In this document: piece after piece, positions 8,947 through 17,183 of the stretch
How the letters are laid out: each line of letters begins with the position of its first letter
How positions within the stretch are numbered: position 1 is the stretch's first letter
Assembly: GCF_900102195.1 (NCBI RefSeq)
Contig: NZ_FNBE01000022.1
Span: forward strand, 57,228-121,227
DNA from: Pseudonocardia oroxyli
Lineage (GTDB): Bacteria > Actinomycetota > Actinomycetes > Mycobacteriales > Pseudonocardiaceae
DNA: 64,000 nt
Reading direction: 5' to 3'
Notes under the pieces: model-generated
What the model was told of the DNA's origin: nothing
The model's database searches: none
The model's input: the letters and a program-made list of their open reading frames with translations, nothing else
Translations under genes and position numbers: made by a program

Positions 8947-9800
8947 CCGTCGCCCTCGCGAAGGCCCCCGTCGAGGCACCCTCCGGGACCGGGCCCCGAC
9001 GACGGCGTGGGCCGCGGATCGGCCTCGCCCTGGCCGCGGTCTGGCTGCTCGTCGTGGCCCTGGCGGTGTTCGTCCCGCACCTGCTCGCCCCCGGGGACCC
9101 CCTCGCCGGGGTCCCGGCGCTCAAGCTGCAGCCCCCGTCGGCGCACCACTGGTGGGGCACCGACGAGGTGGGCCGGGACCTGTACACCCGGGTGGTGCAC
9201 GGCGCGGGACTCACCATGAGCACCGCGGTCCTCGCGGTCGCGATGGGCGTGCTCCTCGGCTCCGCGCTCGGGCTGCTGGCCGGGCTGGCGGGCGGGATCG
9301 TCGATGTCGTCGTCATGCGGGTGGTGGACGTCCTCTTCGCCGTGCCGGGGATCCTGCTGTCCCTGGCGCTGATCACCGTGCTCGGGGCGGGCACCGCGGC
9401 GGTCGCGTTCGCCGTCTCGGTGGGCAGCATCGCCGGCATCGCCCGGGTCCTCCGGTCGGAGGTCCTGAAGGTGAGGACCTCCCCGTACGTGGAGGCCGCG
9501 CAGGTCAGCGGCAACCGACCGCTGCGGCTCACGCTGCGCCACGTCCTGCCCAACGCGGTGACCCCGCTGCTCGCCCTCGCCGCCCTCGAGCTCGCCGCCG
9601 CCATCCTGTCGGTGTCGGCCCTCGGCTTCCTCGGCTACGGCGCCCAGCCCCCCGCCCCGGAGTGGGGTGCCATGGTCGCCTCCGGCCGCGACTCGCTGCG
9701 CACGGCGTGGTGGCTGACCACCGTCCCCGGTCTGGCGATCGTGGCCACGGTGCTGGCCGCGAACCGGGTGTCCCTGCTCGGCGGGCGGAGGCTGCGGTGA
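8943..9800 (+). CDS. ABC transporter permease, DppC/OppC type
   Basis: A 285-residue permease. A basic N-terminal tail and first helix are followed by the OppC signature H-H-W-W-G-T-D-E-V-G-R-D near residues 71-82, where the conserved G-T-D-x-x-G-R-D loop leads into the transmembrane domain. The EAA-type loop near 175-190 reads Y-V-E-A-A-Q-V-S-G. The GTG start at 8943 overlaps the preceding stop and the stop overlaps the ATPase start by the same GTGA arrangement, so the products are probably translationally coupled. It is the second subunit of the importer channel. Confidence 0.93.
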   Translation: MTVALAKAPVEAPSGTGPRRRRGPRIGLALAAVWLLVVALAVFVPHLLAPGDPLAGVPALKLQPPSAHHWWGTDEVGRDLYTRVVHGAGLTMSTAVLAVAMGVLLGSALGLLAGLAGGIVDVVVMRVVDVLFAVPGILLSLALITVLGAGTAAVAFAVSVGSIAGIARVLRSEVLKVRTSPYVEAAQVSGNRPLRLTLRHVLPNAVTPLLALAALELAAAILSVSALGFLGYGAQPPAPEWGAMVASGRDSLRTAWWLTTVPGLAIVATVLAANRVSLLGGRRLR

Positions 9801-11407
9801 GCCCGGTACTGACGGTCGAGGGTCTCGCCGTCCGCTACGGCGCGGTCGAGGCCGTACGCGGTGTCTCCTTCCACGTCGACCCGGGCGAGACGGTGGCGAT
9901 CGTGGGTGAGTCCGGCTCCGGCAAGTCCACGCTGGCCCATGCCGCCCTCGGGCTGCTTCCCGCCGGCGCGACGGTCACCGCGGGCCGGGTCCTCCTGCGC
10001 GACACCGACCTCGCCGCGGCGGACGACCGAGAGCTGCGCCACCTGCGCGGTCGCACCGTCGCCCTCGTCCCCCAGGACCCCGGCGCCTCGCTCGATCCCG
10101 TCATGCGGGTCGGGCCGCAGGTCGCCGAGGTCCTCGAGATCCACGGCCTCGCCAGGGGCCGCGCAGCGGCCCTCCGCGCCCGTGAGGCGCTCGCCAGGGC
10201 CGGACTCCAGCCGGAGCAGGTCGCCGACCGGTACCCGCACGAGCTGTCCGGGGGCATGCGCCAGCGCGTCCTCATCGCGGCCGCGCTGGCCGCCGATCCG
10301 GCGCTGATCGTGGCCGACGAACCCACCAGCGCGCTCGACGTGACCGTCCAGAAGCAGATCCTCGACCATCTCACCGCCCTGACCGCGAAGAGCGGCACGA
10401 GCCTCCTGTTCGTCACGCACGACCTCGCCGTGGCGGCCGAACGGGCGGACCGGGTCCTGGTCATGCGGGCAGGCGAGCTCGTCGAGTCCGGGCACCCCGC
10501 CCAGGTGTTCGACGCGCCGCGACACCCGTACACCCGAGAGCTGGCGGCAGCGGCGCCCGGGCTGGACGGCCCGACCGCCCGGGCCGGGTCCACGACCGGG
10601 GCGCCGCTGATGGTGCTCGAGGGGATCGACAAGACCTACCCGTCCCGCGGCGGGCGGACGGTCGACCGGCCCGCGGTCGACTCCCTGGACCTCGCCGTCT
10701 CCCGCGGCCGCACTCTCGCTCTGGTCGGCGAGTCCGGGTCGGGGAAGACGACCGTCGGCAGGCTGGTGCTGCGGCTGCTCGACCCCGACACCGGTCGCAT
10801 CCTGTTCGACGGCGCGGACGTCACCTCCGCCCGCGGCTCCCGGCTGCGTGCGCTACGCCGCCGGGTGCAGCTCGTGCAGCAGAACCCGTTCACCGCGCTC
10901 AACCCACGGCTGACCGTCGAGGCGCTCATCGCCGACCCCCTGCACGCCCACCGCATCGGCAGCTCCGCCGACCGCCGACGACGCGCGGCCGAACTCGTCG
11001 AGGTCGTGCGCCTGCCCGCCGACACCCTCCACCGGCGGGCGGCCGAACTCTCCGGCGGGCAACGCCAGCGGGTGGCCATCGCCCGCGCGATCGCGCTCGA
11101 CCCCGAGCTCATCGTCCTGGACGAACCGGTCTCCGCGCTCGACGTGTCCGTGCAGGCCCGCATCCTCGACCTGCTCAGGGGACTGCAGCGCGAGCGTGAC
11201 ATCGGGTACCTGTTCATCACCCACGACCTCGCCGTGGCCCGCGAGATCGCGCACGACGTCGCGGTCATGCGCGCCGGGCGGCTCGTGGAGCGCGGGCCCG
11301 CCGCCACCGTCCTGAGCGAACCGCGGGACCCGTACACCCGGGCACTGCTCGACGCCGTGCCCGACCCCCGTCGCCACCGACCGGTGACGACGCCGGCCCA
11401 CCCCTGA
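9797..11407 (+). CDS. Fused ABC transporter ATPase (DppD-DppF type, two nucleotide-binding domains)
   Basis: A 536-residue protein with two complete ABC ATPase modules. The first (about 1-255) has P-loop G-E-S-G-S-G-K-S-T, signature L-S-G-G-M-R-Q-R-V and Walker B L-I-V-A-D-E-P-T. The second (about 275-530) has P-loop G-E-S-G-S-G-K-T-T, signature L-S-G-G-Q-R-Q-R-V and Walker B L-I-V-L-D-E-P-V. Each ends with the switch His in a F-x-T-H-D-L-A-V motif. Dipeptide and nickel importers usually use two separate ATPases; here both are in one chain, as is common in actinobacteria. GTG 9797 overlaps the permease stop. Confidence 0.94.
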   Translation: MSPVLTVEGLAVRYGAVEAVRGVSFHVDPGETVAIVGESGSGKSTLAHAALGLLPAGATVTAGRVLLRDTDLAAADDRELRHLRGRTVALVPQDPGASLDPVMRVGPQVAEVLEIHGLARGRAAALRAREALARAGLQPEQVADRYPHELSGGMRQRVLIAAALAADPALIVADEPTSALDVTVQKQILDHLTALTAKSGTSLLFVTHDLAVAAERADRVLVMRAGELVESGHPAQVFDAPRHPYTRELAAAAPGLDGPTARAGSTTGAPLMVLEGIDKTYPSRGGRTVDRPAVDSLDLAVSRGRTLALVGESGSGKTTVGRLVLRLLDPDTGRILFDGADVTSARGSRLRALRRRVQLVQQNPFTALNPRLTVEALIADPLHAHRIGSSADRRRRAAELVEVVRLPADTLHRRAAELSGGQRQRVAIARAIALDPELIVLDEPVSALDVSVQARILDLLRGLQRERDIGYLFITHDLAVAREIAHDVAVMRAGRLVERGPAATVLSEPRDPYTRALLDAVPDPRRHRPVTTPAHP

Positions 11408-11418
11408 GGAGGACACCC

Positions 11419-12306
11419 GTGCCCCACATCGTCGACGACGCCGCCCGGTGGGAGAAGGTCGCCCGGTCCTTCGCCGAGCGCCTGCCGGACGCCGACGGCG
11501 CCGCTCGCAGGCGACACGCGGTGCGCGAGCTCGCCGACAACGGACTCACCACCCTGCTCGGTCCCGCCCGGCACGGCGGCGCCGAGCAGCCGTGGCGCGT
11601 CGCCCACCGGGTCGTCCGGGAGATCGGACGCGTCGACGTCGAGATCGCCGAGCTCCTCGGCCGCCACTACGTCTGGTACTGGATCGCCGAGTTCATCGGC
11701 ACCGACGAGAAGATCGACCACATCGGCGAGGTCTCCACCCGGGCGCGCTGGTTCTACGGCGGCGCCACCGACCCGGGTGCCGCCGAGCTCACCGTCGTCG
11801 ACGACGGGGACGTCATGCTCTTCACCGGGCGCATCGCCCCCGCCGTCGGTGCGGACGTCTCGACCATGACGATCCTCCAAGGCACCCGTCCCGATGTGGC
11901 GACACCGATCAGCGCGCTCGCCTACACCTCCCACACCGGCATCAGCGTGCCCGGGAACGACGGTTCCCGGATCGAGGTCACCGCCGCCGACATCCCCTGG
12001 ACCGGGGCGCTCGGCCACGTGGACAAGCGCTTCGAGCCGCGCCCCTACAACGGGCTGCTCGTCCCCACCCTCGAGCTCCTCCTGCTCGACATCGCCCTCG
12101 CCGGCCGCAGGACCGACGACGAGGCGACGGCGGCGGCCACACGGCAGGCCGACCACGTCGTCGAGCACGCCCAGCAACTGCACGACCACCGCAGGACGAT
12201 CGGGGACGCCGATGTCCGGGCCCAGGTCGCCCTCGTCTCCGGTCTCGCCGCGACGGTCCGGGCCCTCCCCCACTCCCCCCAGCTCGTCGAGGGCCGCGGC
12301 CGATGA
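11419..12306 (+). CDS. Acyl-CoA dehydrogenase-like flavoprotein (DszC/SfnB-related), short form
   Basis: A 295-residue protein related to the flavin monooxygenase branch of the acyl-CoA dehydrogenase fold, which includes DszC and sulfur-scavenging SfnB-type proteins. Recognisable parts are the N-terminal helical domain with L-G-P-A-R-H-G-G, a middle beta region (G-G-A-T-D-P-G) and a C-terminal helical section. DszC relatives are near 400 residues, so this copy lacks about a quarter of the fold. Either it is a compact variant or part of the C-terminal helical bundle is gone. GTG 11419 has a strong GAGGAGG eight bases upstream. It overlaps the next LLM gene by ATGA. A two-component FMNH2-dependent monooxygenase role is inferred. 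Confidence 0.7.
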   Translation: MPHIVDDAARWEKVARSFAERLPDADGAARRRHAVRELADNGLTTLLGPARHGGAEQPWRVAHRVVREIGRVDVEIAELLGRHYVWYWIAEFIGTDEKIDHIGEVSTRARWFYGGATDPGAAELTVVDDGDVMLFTGRIAPAVGADVSTMTILQGTRPDVATPISALAYTSHTGISVPGNDGSRIEVTAADIPWTGALGHVDKRFEPRPYNGLLVPTLELLLLDIALAGRRTDDEATAAATRQADHVVEHAQQLHDHRRTIGDADVRAQVALVSGLAATVRALPHSPQLVEGRGR

Positions 12307-13277
12307 TCCCGCTGTCCCTGCTCGATCTCGCCCCGGTCGGCGACGGGCAGCCACCGGAACAGGCGCTCGCCACCACCGTCGACCTCGCCCGCCGCGCCGA
12401 CCGGCTCGGCTTCGTCCGGTTCTGGGTCGCCGAGCACCACGGCATGCCCGGGATCGCGAGCTCGGCCCCCGAGGTCCTCATCGCCGCGGTCGCCGCCGAG
12501 ACCCGCACCCTGCGCGTCGGGTCCGGCGCCGTGCTGCTCTCGGGTCGACAGCCGAGAGCCGTCGCCGAAGCGTTCGGGGTCCTCGGCGCGCTGTTCCCCG
12601 GCCGCATCGACCTCGGGGTCGGTCGTGGCGGCGGCGCCGCAGGCTCGCTCGACGCGCAGCTCGACCAGCTCGGCGCCCACCTCACCGACCCGTGCGGGAC
12701 GGCGCTGCCCCACGCGGCCGACCCTGCGGAGACCTGGCTGGTGGGATCCAGCACCGCCAGCGCACTCGTCGCCGCCGAGCGCGGGCTCCCCTACGCCTTC
12801 GCCCACCACTTCTTCAGCCCCACCGACGCCGTCCGGGCGCTCGACCTCTACCGAAGCCGTTTCCGTCCGGGCCCCACCCGTGCCGTCCCGTACGCCGTGC
12901 TGACCGTCCACACCGTCTGCGGGGAGGACGACGCCCACGCCCGCCGGCTCGCCGCGCCCGCTCTCGTCCCCGCACTCGGCGTCGGGGGCCTCGGTCCGCG
13001 GAACCCCTTCCCCACCCCCGAGACCGCGGCGTCGTTGCCGTGGACGACCGAGCAGCTCGAGGACGCCGGGCGGCTGCTCGGCGAGCAGGCGGTCGGGTCA
13101 CCGGCCACGGTTCGTCGCCGCCTGCGGGATCTGGCGGAGAGCACCGGTGCGGACGAGCTGATGCTCACCTCCAACCTGACCAGCCGCGAGCACAAGCTGG
13201 ACGGTCTCGACCGCATCGTCACGGCCCTCGCCGACGTCGAACGGCCGAAACCCGCCACGGCGGGACTGCCGCGATGA
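12303..13277 (+). CDS. LLM-class flavin-dependent oxidoreductase (MsnO8-like)
   Basis: A 324-residue bacterial luciferase-like TIM-barrel enzyme that uses reduced FMN or F420. It starts with S-L-L-D-L-A-P-V, followed by the A-E-H-H-G-M-P motif that places the flavin-site His. It continues with R-V-G-S-G-A-V-L-L and L-F-P-G-R-I-D-L-G-V-G-R, typical of the small LLM subfamily often linked to alkanal or thioether oxidation. The start ATG overlaps the previous stop and the end overlaps the dehydrogenase gene. It belongs to the same importer operon and resembles the LLM gene at 24488-25609 over its whole length, so the two are paralogues. Confidence 0.9.
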   Translation: MIPLSLLDLAPVGDGQPPEQALATTVDLARRADRLGFVRFWVAEHHGMPGIASSAPEVLIAAVAAETRTLRVGSGAVLLSGRQPRAVAEAFGVLGALFPGRIDLGVGRGGGAAGSLDAQLDQLGAHLTDPCGTALPHAADPAETWLVGSSTASALVAAERGLPYAFAHHFFSPTDAVRALDLYRSRFRPGPTRAVPYAVLTVHTVCGEDDAHARRLAAPALVPALGVGGLGPRNPFPTPETAASLPWTTEQLEDAGRLLGEQAVGSPATVRRRLRDLAESTGADELMLTSNLTSREHKLDGLDRIVTALADVERPKPATAGLPR

Positions 13278-14179
13278 CCACGACCGTGCTCGGCGCCGAC
13301 GTCCTGGGCACCCCGACGACCACCTACCGGGCGGGGTTGATCGGTTCCGGCATCAGGACGTCCGCCTCACCCGCGCTGCACGAGACCGAGGCGGCGGCCC
13401 ACGGCATACGGGCCCGGTTCGCCCTCCTCGACCTCGACGAGCTCGGCCACGGTGTCGAAGTCCTGGAGGCGCTGCTGCGCGAGACTCGGCGAGCGGGCTG
13501 GCAGGGCGTGACCGTCACCCACCCGGCCAAGCAGACGATCATGCCGCTGCTCGACGAGGTCAGCGCCGACGCGGCGGCGATCGGTGCGGTCAACACCGTC
13601 GTCTTCGACCGCGGCCGCGCGATCGGCCACAACACCGACTGGTCCGGTCACGCCCGCAGCCTGCGCACGCTCCTGCCGGGAGGCCTGTGCGAAGCCGACC
13701 TGCGGTCCGTCGTGGTGGTGGGCGCGGGCGGGGCGGGTTCCGCCGTGGGGCACGCGCTGCTGACGACCGGCGTCGCACACCTCTCCGTGGTGGACGTCGA
13801 CGTCCGCCGGGCGTCCGCGCTCGCCACGGCTCTGCAGCAGCGCCATCCGGAACGGACCGTGCGGGCGGCCGGGCCCGGCGACCTGCCGTTCCTACTCGCC
13901 GACGCGTCGGGTGTCGTGAACGCCTCGCCGGTCGGCATGACCGGCCACGAGGGACGACCCGTTCCGTCGACCGCGCTCCGCCCCGACCTGTGGGTCAACG
14001 ACATCGTCTACCGACCACGCCGCACGTGCCTGCTCGCGGCGGCCGAGCGCGCCGGGTGCCGGGTGCTCGGTGGTGGTCCGATGGTCGCGCTCCAAGCGGC
14101 AGACGGATTCGCGCTGCTCACCGGCCTGCGCGCCGACCCGGACCGGATGCTCGCGACGTTCGAGGCGACCCAGCCCTGA
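13274..14179 (+). CDS. Quinate/shikimate dehydrogenase, QsuD/AroE family
   Basis: A 301-residue NAD(P)-dependent oxidoreductase acting on shikimate or quinate. The substrate domain has G-L-I-G-S-G-I-R, S-P-A-L-H and T-H-P-A-K-Q with the catalytic Lys. H-N-T-D-W-S-G supplies the catalytic Asp. The dinucleotide domain has V-V-G-A-G-G-A-G-S-A-V. The T-H-P-x-K-Q form and the spacing resemble corynebacterial QsuD-type enzymes more than biosynthetic E. coli AroE; this is a comparison from memory. It is the last gene of the importer operon, ending 4 bp from the convergent HxlR gene. A dehydrogenase for a cyclic polyol next to a transporter suggests catabolism, with the 3-dehydroquinate synthase-type gene at the left edge as a possible partner. 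Confidence 0.88.
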   Translation: MTTTVLGADVLGTPTTTYRAGLIGSGIRTSASPALHETEAAAHGIRARFALLDLDELGHGVEVLEALLRETRRAGWQGVTVTHPAKQTIMPLLDEVSADAAAIGAVNTVVFDRGRAIGHNTDWSGHARSLRTLLPGGLCEADLRSVVVVGAGGAGSAVGHALLTTGVAHLSVVDVDVRRASALATALQQRHPERTVRAAGPGDLPFLLADASGVVNASPVGMTGHEGRPVPSTALRPDLWVNDIVYRPRRTCLLAAAERAGCRVLGGGPMVALQAADGFALLTGLRADPDRMLATFEATQP

Positions 14180-14183
14180 ACGG

Positions 14184-14615
14184 TCAGTGGGTCTCGTCGT
14201 AGGCGACGCGGGACGCCTGGACGTGCGCTTGATGCCGCTTCGCCCAGTCGGTGAGAAGCGACAGAGTCTGCGCCAACTCCTGCGCGGCCTCGGTCAACCG
14301 GTACTCCGTCCTCGGCGGGACCGTGGCGTAGACCGTGCGCGTCAACAACCCGTCCCGTTCCAGGTTCCGCAGGGTCAGGGTCAGCATCCGCCTACTGATG
14401 CCCGGGATGCCACGCTCGAACTCGGTGAAGCGGACGACCTCCTCCGCCCCGGTCAGCGTGAGCACGCCGATGGCCCACTTCCCGCTCACCCGGTCCAGCA
14501 CCTCGTTCAACGGGCAGATGTGACGGACCGCCTCGTGCACCCCGTCCAAGCCGGCATCACTGACGCCTGTCGAGTCCGGACCCACCCCTGAGTTACTCGT
14601 CGTCACCTCTGGCAT
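14184..14615 (-). CDS. HxlR-family transcriptional regulator
   Basis: A 143-residue winged-helix regulator. The HxlR signature I-C-P-L-N-E-V-L-D-R-V-S-G-K-W begins at about residue 33. It is followed by F-T-E-F-E-R, I-S-R-R-M-L-T-L-T-L-R-N-L and the wing P-P-R-T-E-Y-R-L-T. ATG 14615 is preferred over a GTG 27 bases upstream because a decayed homologous start at 24463 conserves M-P-E-V and the bases just before it. No Shine-Dalgarno is visible, so it may be leaderless. It is convergent with the QsuD gene and near the SsuD-like gene. Family members often sense oxidised or electrophilic compounds; the ligand here is unknown. Confidence 0.88.
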   Translation of the reverse strand: MPEVTTSNSGVGPDSTGVSDAGLDGVHEAVRHICPLNEVLDRVSGKWAIGVLTLTGAEEVVRFTEFERGIPGISRRMLTLTLRNLERDGLLTRTVYATVPPRTEYRLTEAAQELAQTLSLLTDWAKRHQAHVQASRVAYDETH

Positions 14616-14676
14616 CGTACGTAACGGTGCACGGCGAAGCACAGCCAGAAGCTTCCGGCACCGTGCCGCACGTGAC

Positions 14677-14856
14677 CGCGACCTGCCTGTCTTCGTCGAC
14701 GAGGTCGTCCCGGTGCTGCAGCGCCGCGGCAGCTACCGTCGCGAGTACCCGGGCACCACCCTGCGCGCCAACCTCGGGATCGAGCTGCCGCGCCCGGTCA
14801 CCGAGGGACACCGCGCCCCCCGCACCATCGCCCCGAGAAACGGAGTCGCCGTATGA
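14677..14856 (+). pseudogene. C-terminal remnant of an NtaA/SnaA-type flavin monooxygenase
   Basis: A frame with no start codon of its own encodes about 55 residues ending in a stop at 14854-14856. It contains V-P-V-L-Q-R-R-G-S-Y-R and Y-P-G-T-T-L-R-A-N-L-G, the hallmark tail of NtaA/SnaA/DszA monooxygenases; compare the intact genes at 19135-20463 and 25772-27055. Everything upstream of the tail is missing. The stop overlaps the ATG of the SsuD-like gene, so translational coupling once existed between an NtaA-type gene and this SsuD-like gene. Confidence 0.8.
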
Positions 14857-15896
14857 GCGCCAGGGAGTTCCTCTGGTACCTGCCCAACATGGTCCAGCCC
14901 GGCCACCGCGGAGACGACACCGTCGACGGTTGGGGCAGCCTCGACTACTCCGTCGAGCTCGCCCGCTCCGCCGAGGACCACGGCTGGGGCGGCGCCCTGA
15001 TCGGGACCGGCTGGGGACGACCCGACACGTTCGCCCTGGCCACGGCCGTGGCGGCGCGAACCCGGACGTTCGCCCCGCTCGTCGCCGCACGACCGGGCTA
15101 CTGGCAGCCCGCCCACTTCGCGAGCGCCACCGCGACCCTCAGCGCGCTCACCGGCGGGCGGGTGCTCGTCAACGTCGTGACCGGACGCGACGACCTGGCC
15201 GCCTACGGCGACACCGAGGCCGACTACGCCCGGCGCTACGACCGGACGCGGGAGTTCCTCCAGATCGTCCGCAGACTCTGGACCGAGCAGGACGTCACCT
15301 ACGACGGCGAGTTCTACCGGGTCGCCCACTCCACCGTCGTCCCGCGCCCGGTCGTCCCACCGCGACTGTACTTCGGCGGGGCCTCCCCCGAAGCCGAAGA
15401 GGTCTCCGCCACCGAGGCCGACGTCCAGCTGTTCTGGGGCGAGCCCCTCGAGGGCATCGCCGGGCGGATCGACCGGCTGCACACCCTCGCCGACAAGCTC
15501 GGCCGCGAGCACCCGCCGTTGGAGTTCGGGCTGCGGATCACCACCGTCGTCCGGGAGACCTCCGACGAGGCCTGGCGGGTCGCACAGGCCCGGGTCGCGG
15601 AGATGGCGAAGACCGGAGAGGTGCAGATCGACGGCCACCGCGGCTCGGTCGGGCAGCGCCGCCTGCTCGACCTCGCCGACCGGGGCGAGGTCCTGGACAG
15701 CTGCCTCTACACCGCCCCTGGCCGCTACGGCGGCGGTGGCGCGGGCACGACCTGGTTGGTCGGCTCGTTCACCGAGGTCGCCGGGGCCCTGGAGCGCTAC
15801 GCCGAACTCGGCGTCACCCACTTCGTCCTGTCGGACACCCCCTACCGCACCGAGGTGGTCCGGATCGGCGACCGCCTGCTCCCCCTGCTTCGCTGA
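14853..15896 (+). CDS. FMNH2-dependent alkanesulfonate monooxygenase-like protein (SsuD family)
   Basis: A 347-residue LLM TIM-barrel enzyme of the SsuD type, which cleaves C-S bonds of sulfonates to release sulfite with FMNH2 from a partner reductase. Family markers are the start F-L-W-Y-L-P, the segment R-P-G-Y-W-Q-P-A, the phosphate-binding N-V-V-T-G-R-D-D-L and L-Y-F-G-G-A-S-P-E-A. ATG 14853 overlaps the stop of the NtaA-type remnant. No dedicated flavin reductase or sulfonate ABC transporter is adjacent. The substrate is inferred from family only. Confidence 0.88.
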   Translation: MSAREFLWYLPNMVQPGHRGDDTVDGWGSLDYSVELARSAEDHGWGGALIGTGWGRPDTFALATAVAARTRTFAPLVAARPGYWQPAHFASATATLSALTGGRVLVNVVTGRDDLAAYGDTEADYARRYDRTREFLQIVRRLWTEQDVTYDGEFYRVAHSTVVPRPVVPPRLYFGGASPEAEEVSATEADVQLFWGEPLEGIAGRIDRLHTLADKLGREHPPLEFGLRITTVVRETSDEAWRVAQARVAEMAKTGEVQIDGHRGSVGQRRLLDLADRGEVLDSCLYTAPGRYGGGGAGTTWLVGSFTEVAGALERYAELGVTHFVLSDTPYRTEVVRIGDRLLPLLR

Positions 15897-16066
15897 CCGG
15901 CTGCCCCCGCACCCAGCCGCGGCGGGTGAACGGGCGGGATCGTCGCGACCTCGGCGGGGTCGAACAGGAGGCCGACGGGATCCATGCAGCTCCGCTTCAC
16001 CGAGCCACCTGCCTCGCGCTCCCGGAGTCCCGGAAGTGATCAGGGCCGGGGGTGGTTGTCCGGGAC

Positions 16067-17002
16067 ATGACGTTCGGAGTCGCCCTCGCGGCGAGCACGG
16101 ATCCCGCCCACACCTCGAACTACGTCGACGCCGTCGTCGGGCTCGCCCGCGACGCCGCCGCGGCAGGCCTGCAGACGGCGTGGTTCGGGCAACGCTTCGA
16201 CTACGACTCCACGACCCTCGCCGCCCTGGTCGGCCGGGAGGTCCCCCAGCTGACGGTCGGCACCTCCGCGATCCCCATCTACGGCCGACACCCCCTCACC
16301 GTCGCCGCAGCCGCCGCCACCGCGCAGGCCGCCACCGCCGGCCGATTCCGACTCGGCCTCGCCCTCGGCGCGAAACCACTGGTGGAAGACCCTTACGGGA
16401 TCCCCTACGACCGCCCGATCGCCACCCTGCGCGAGTACCTCACCGCCATCCGACCCGCTCTCGCCACCGGCCGGACCCGGTTCCGCGGCGAGCTGCTCAC
16501 CGCCGTCACCCCCGATCTGATGGGCGGCACGCTCCCCGGCGCGACCCCCGCCGTACCGCTGCTCGTCGCAGCCATGGGACCACAGGCACTAAGGGCAGGC
16601 GGCGAACTCGCCGACGGCATCCTCCCCTTCCTCGCCGGCCCGAAGGTGCTCGGCGAGCGGATCGTGCCGACCCTCACCGCCGCCGCGGAGACCGCCGGGC
16701 GGACGACCCCGAAGGTCGTCGCGTTCGTCCCCGCCGTCGTCACCGACGACCCGGACACCGTGCGCACGACCGCCGCACAACAGATGGGCTTCTACGACCG
16801 CATCCCCTCCTACGCCGCGGTCATCGCCGAAGAGGGCGTCGCCCGCGCGGGCGATCTCGCCCTCATCGGCGACGAACGCACCATCCTGGACGGGCTGCGC
16901 CGCTACCGGGACGCGGGGGCGGACGAGATCGTCCTCGCCCAGACCAGCCTCGGCGGGCCCGCCGCACAGCTCCGGACCTGGGCCGTCGTGGGCGCGTCCT
17001 GA
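16067..17002 (+). CDS. LLM-class F420/FMN-dependent oxidoreductase
   Basis: A 311-residue luciferase-like protein starting M-T-F-G-V-A-L-A-A. Markers are L-T-V-G-T-S-A-I-P-I-Y-G-R-H-P, G-R-F-R-L-G-L-A-L-G and P-Y-D-R-P-I-A-T-L-R-E-Y-L, a pattern typical of the F420-dependent branch (TIGR03564-like). ATG 16067 is chosen because a GGGGGTGG stretch lies about 11 bases upstream; an in-frame GTG at 16052 is the alternative. The 155-bp gap before it holds nothing I can identify. It is probably a separate unit or the end of the SsuD unit. Confidence 0.82.
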   Translation: MTFGVALAASTDPAHTSNYVDAVVGLARDAAAAGLQTAWFGQRFDYDSTTLAALVGREVPQLTVGTSAIPIYGRHPLTVAAAAATAQAATAGRFRLGLALGAKPLVEDPYGIPYDRPIATLREYLTAIRPALATGRTRFRGELLTAVTPDLMGGTLPGATPAVPLLVAAMGPQALRAGGELADGILPFLAGPKVLGERIVPTLTAAAETAGRTTPKVVAFVPAVVTDDPDTVRTTAAQQMGFYDRIPSYAAVIAEEGVARAGDLALIGDERTILDGLRRYRDAGADEIVLAQTSLGGPAAQLRTWAVVGAS

Positions 17003-17044
17003 CCGCCGCCCCCTGTTACCGGTCGGGACGTGACCGGGTCGGAA

Positions 17045-17137
17045 GTGGTGGCGCAGGCCGCCGGACTGCGCGAGCGGCGTCACGTCGACCTCCGCTGGCA
17101 GGCGAGCGCGATGTGTTCCGGGGACCGTCCCGTCTGA
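17045..17137 (+). CDS. Short leader peptide with RRHVDL motif (sulfur-type attenuator)
   Basis: A 30-codon frame from GTG 17045 (or 17048) reads ...L-R-E-R-R-H-V-D-L-R-W-Q-A-S-A-M-C-S... and stops 46 bases before the ROK gene. The R-R-H-V-D-L core followed by a Ser-Ala and a late Cys is the pattern of the small putative leader peptides found in front of sulfur-metabolism genes in actinobacteria. It matches the three minus-strand leaders at 22106, 29182 and 32005. It was probably a cysteine-responsive attenuator; that mechanism is known for cysteine-rich uORFs in mycobacteria and is inferred here. A leader before a ROK regulator is unusual and may be a relic of the broken monooxygenase gene behind it. 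Confidence 0.7.
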   Translation: MVAQAAGLRERRHVDLRWQASAMCSGDRPV

Positions 17138-17183
17138 GGCCTCCCGCGCGGGGCCCGTCCCGCCCATCCGGAGCACGTCAGCC

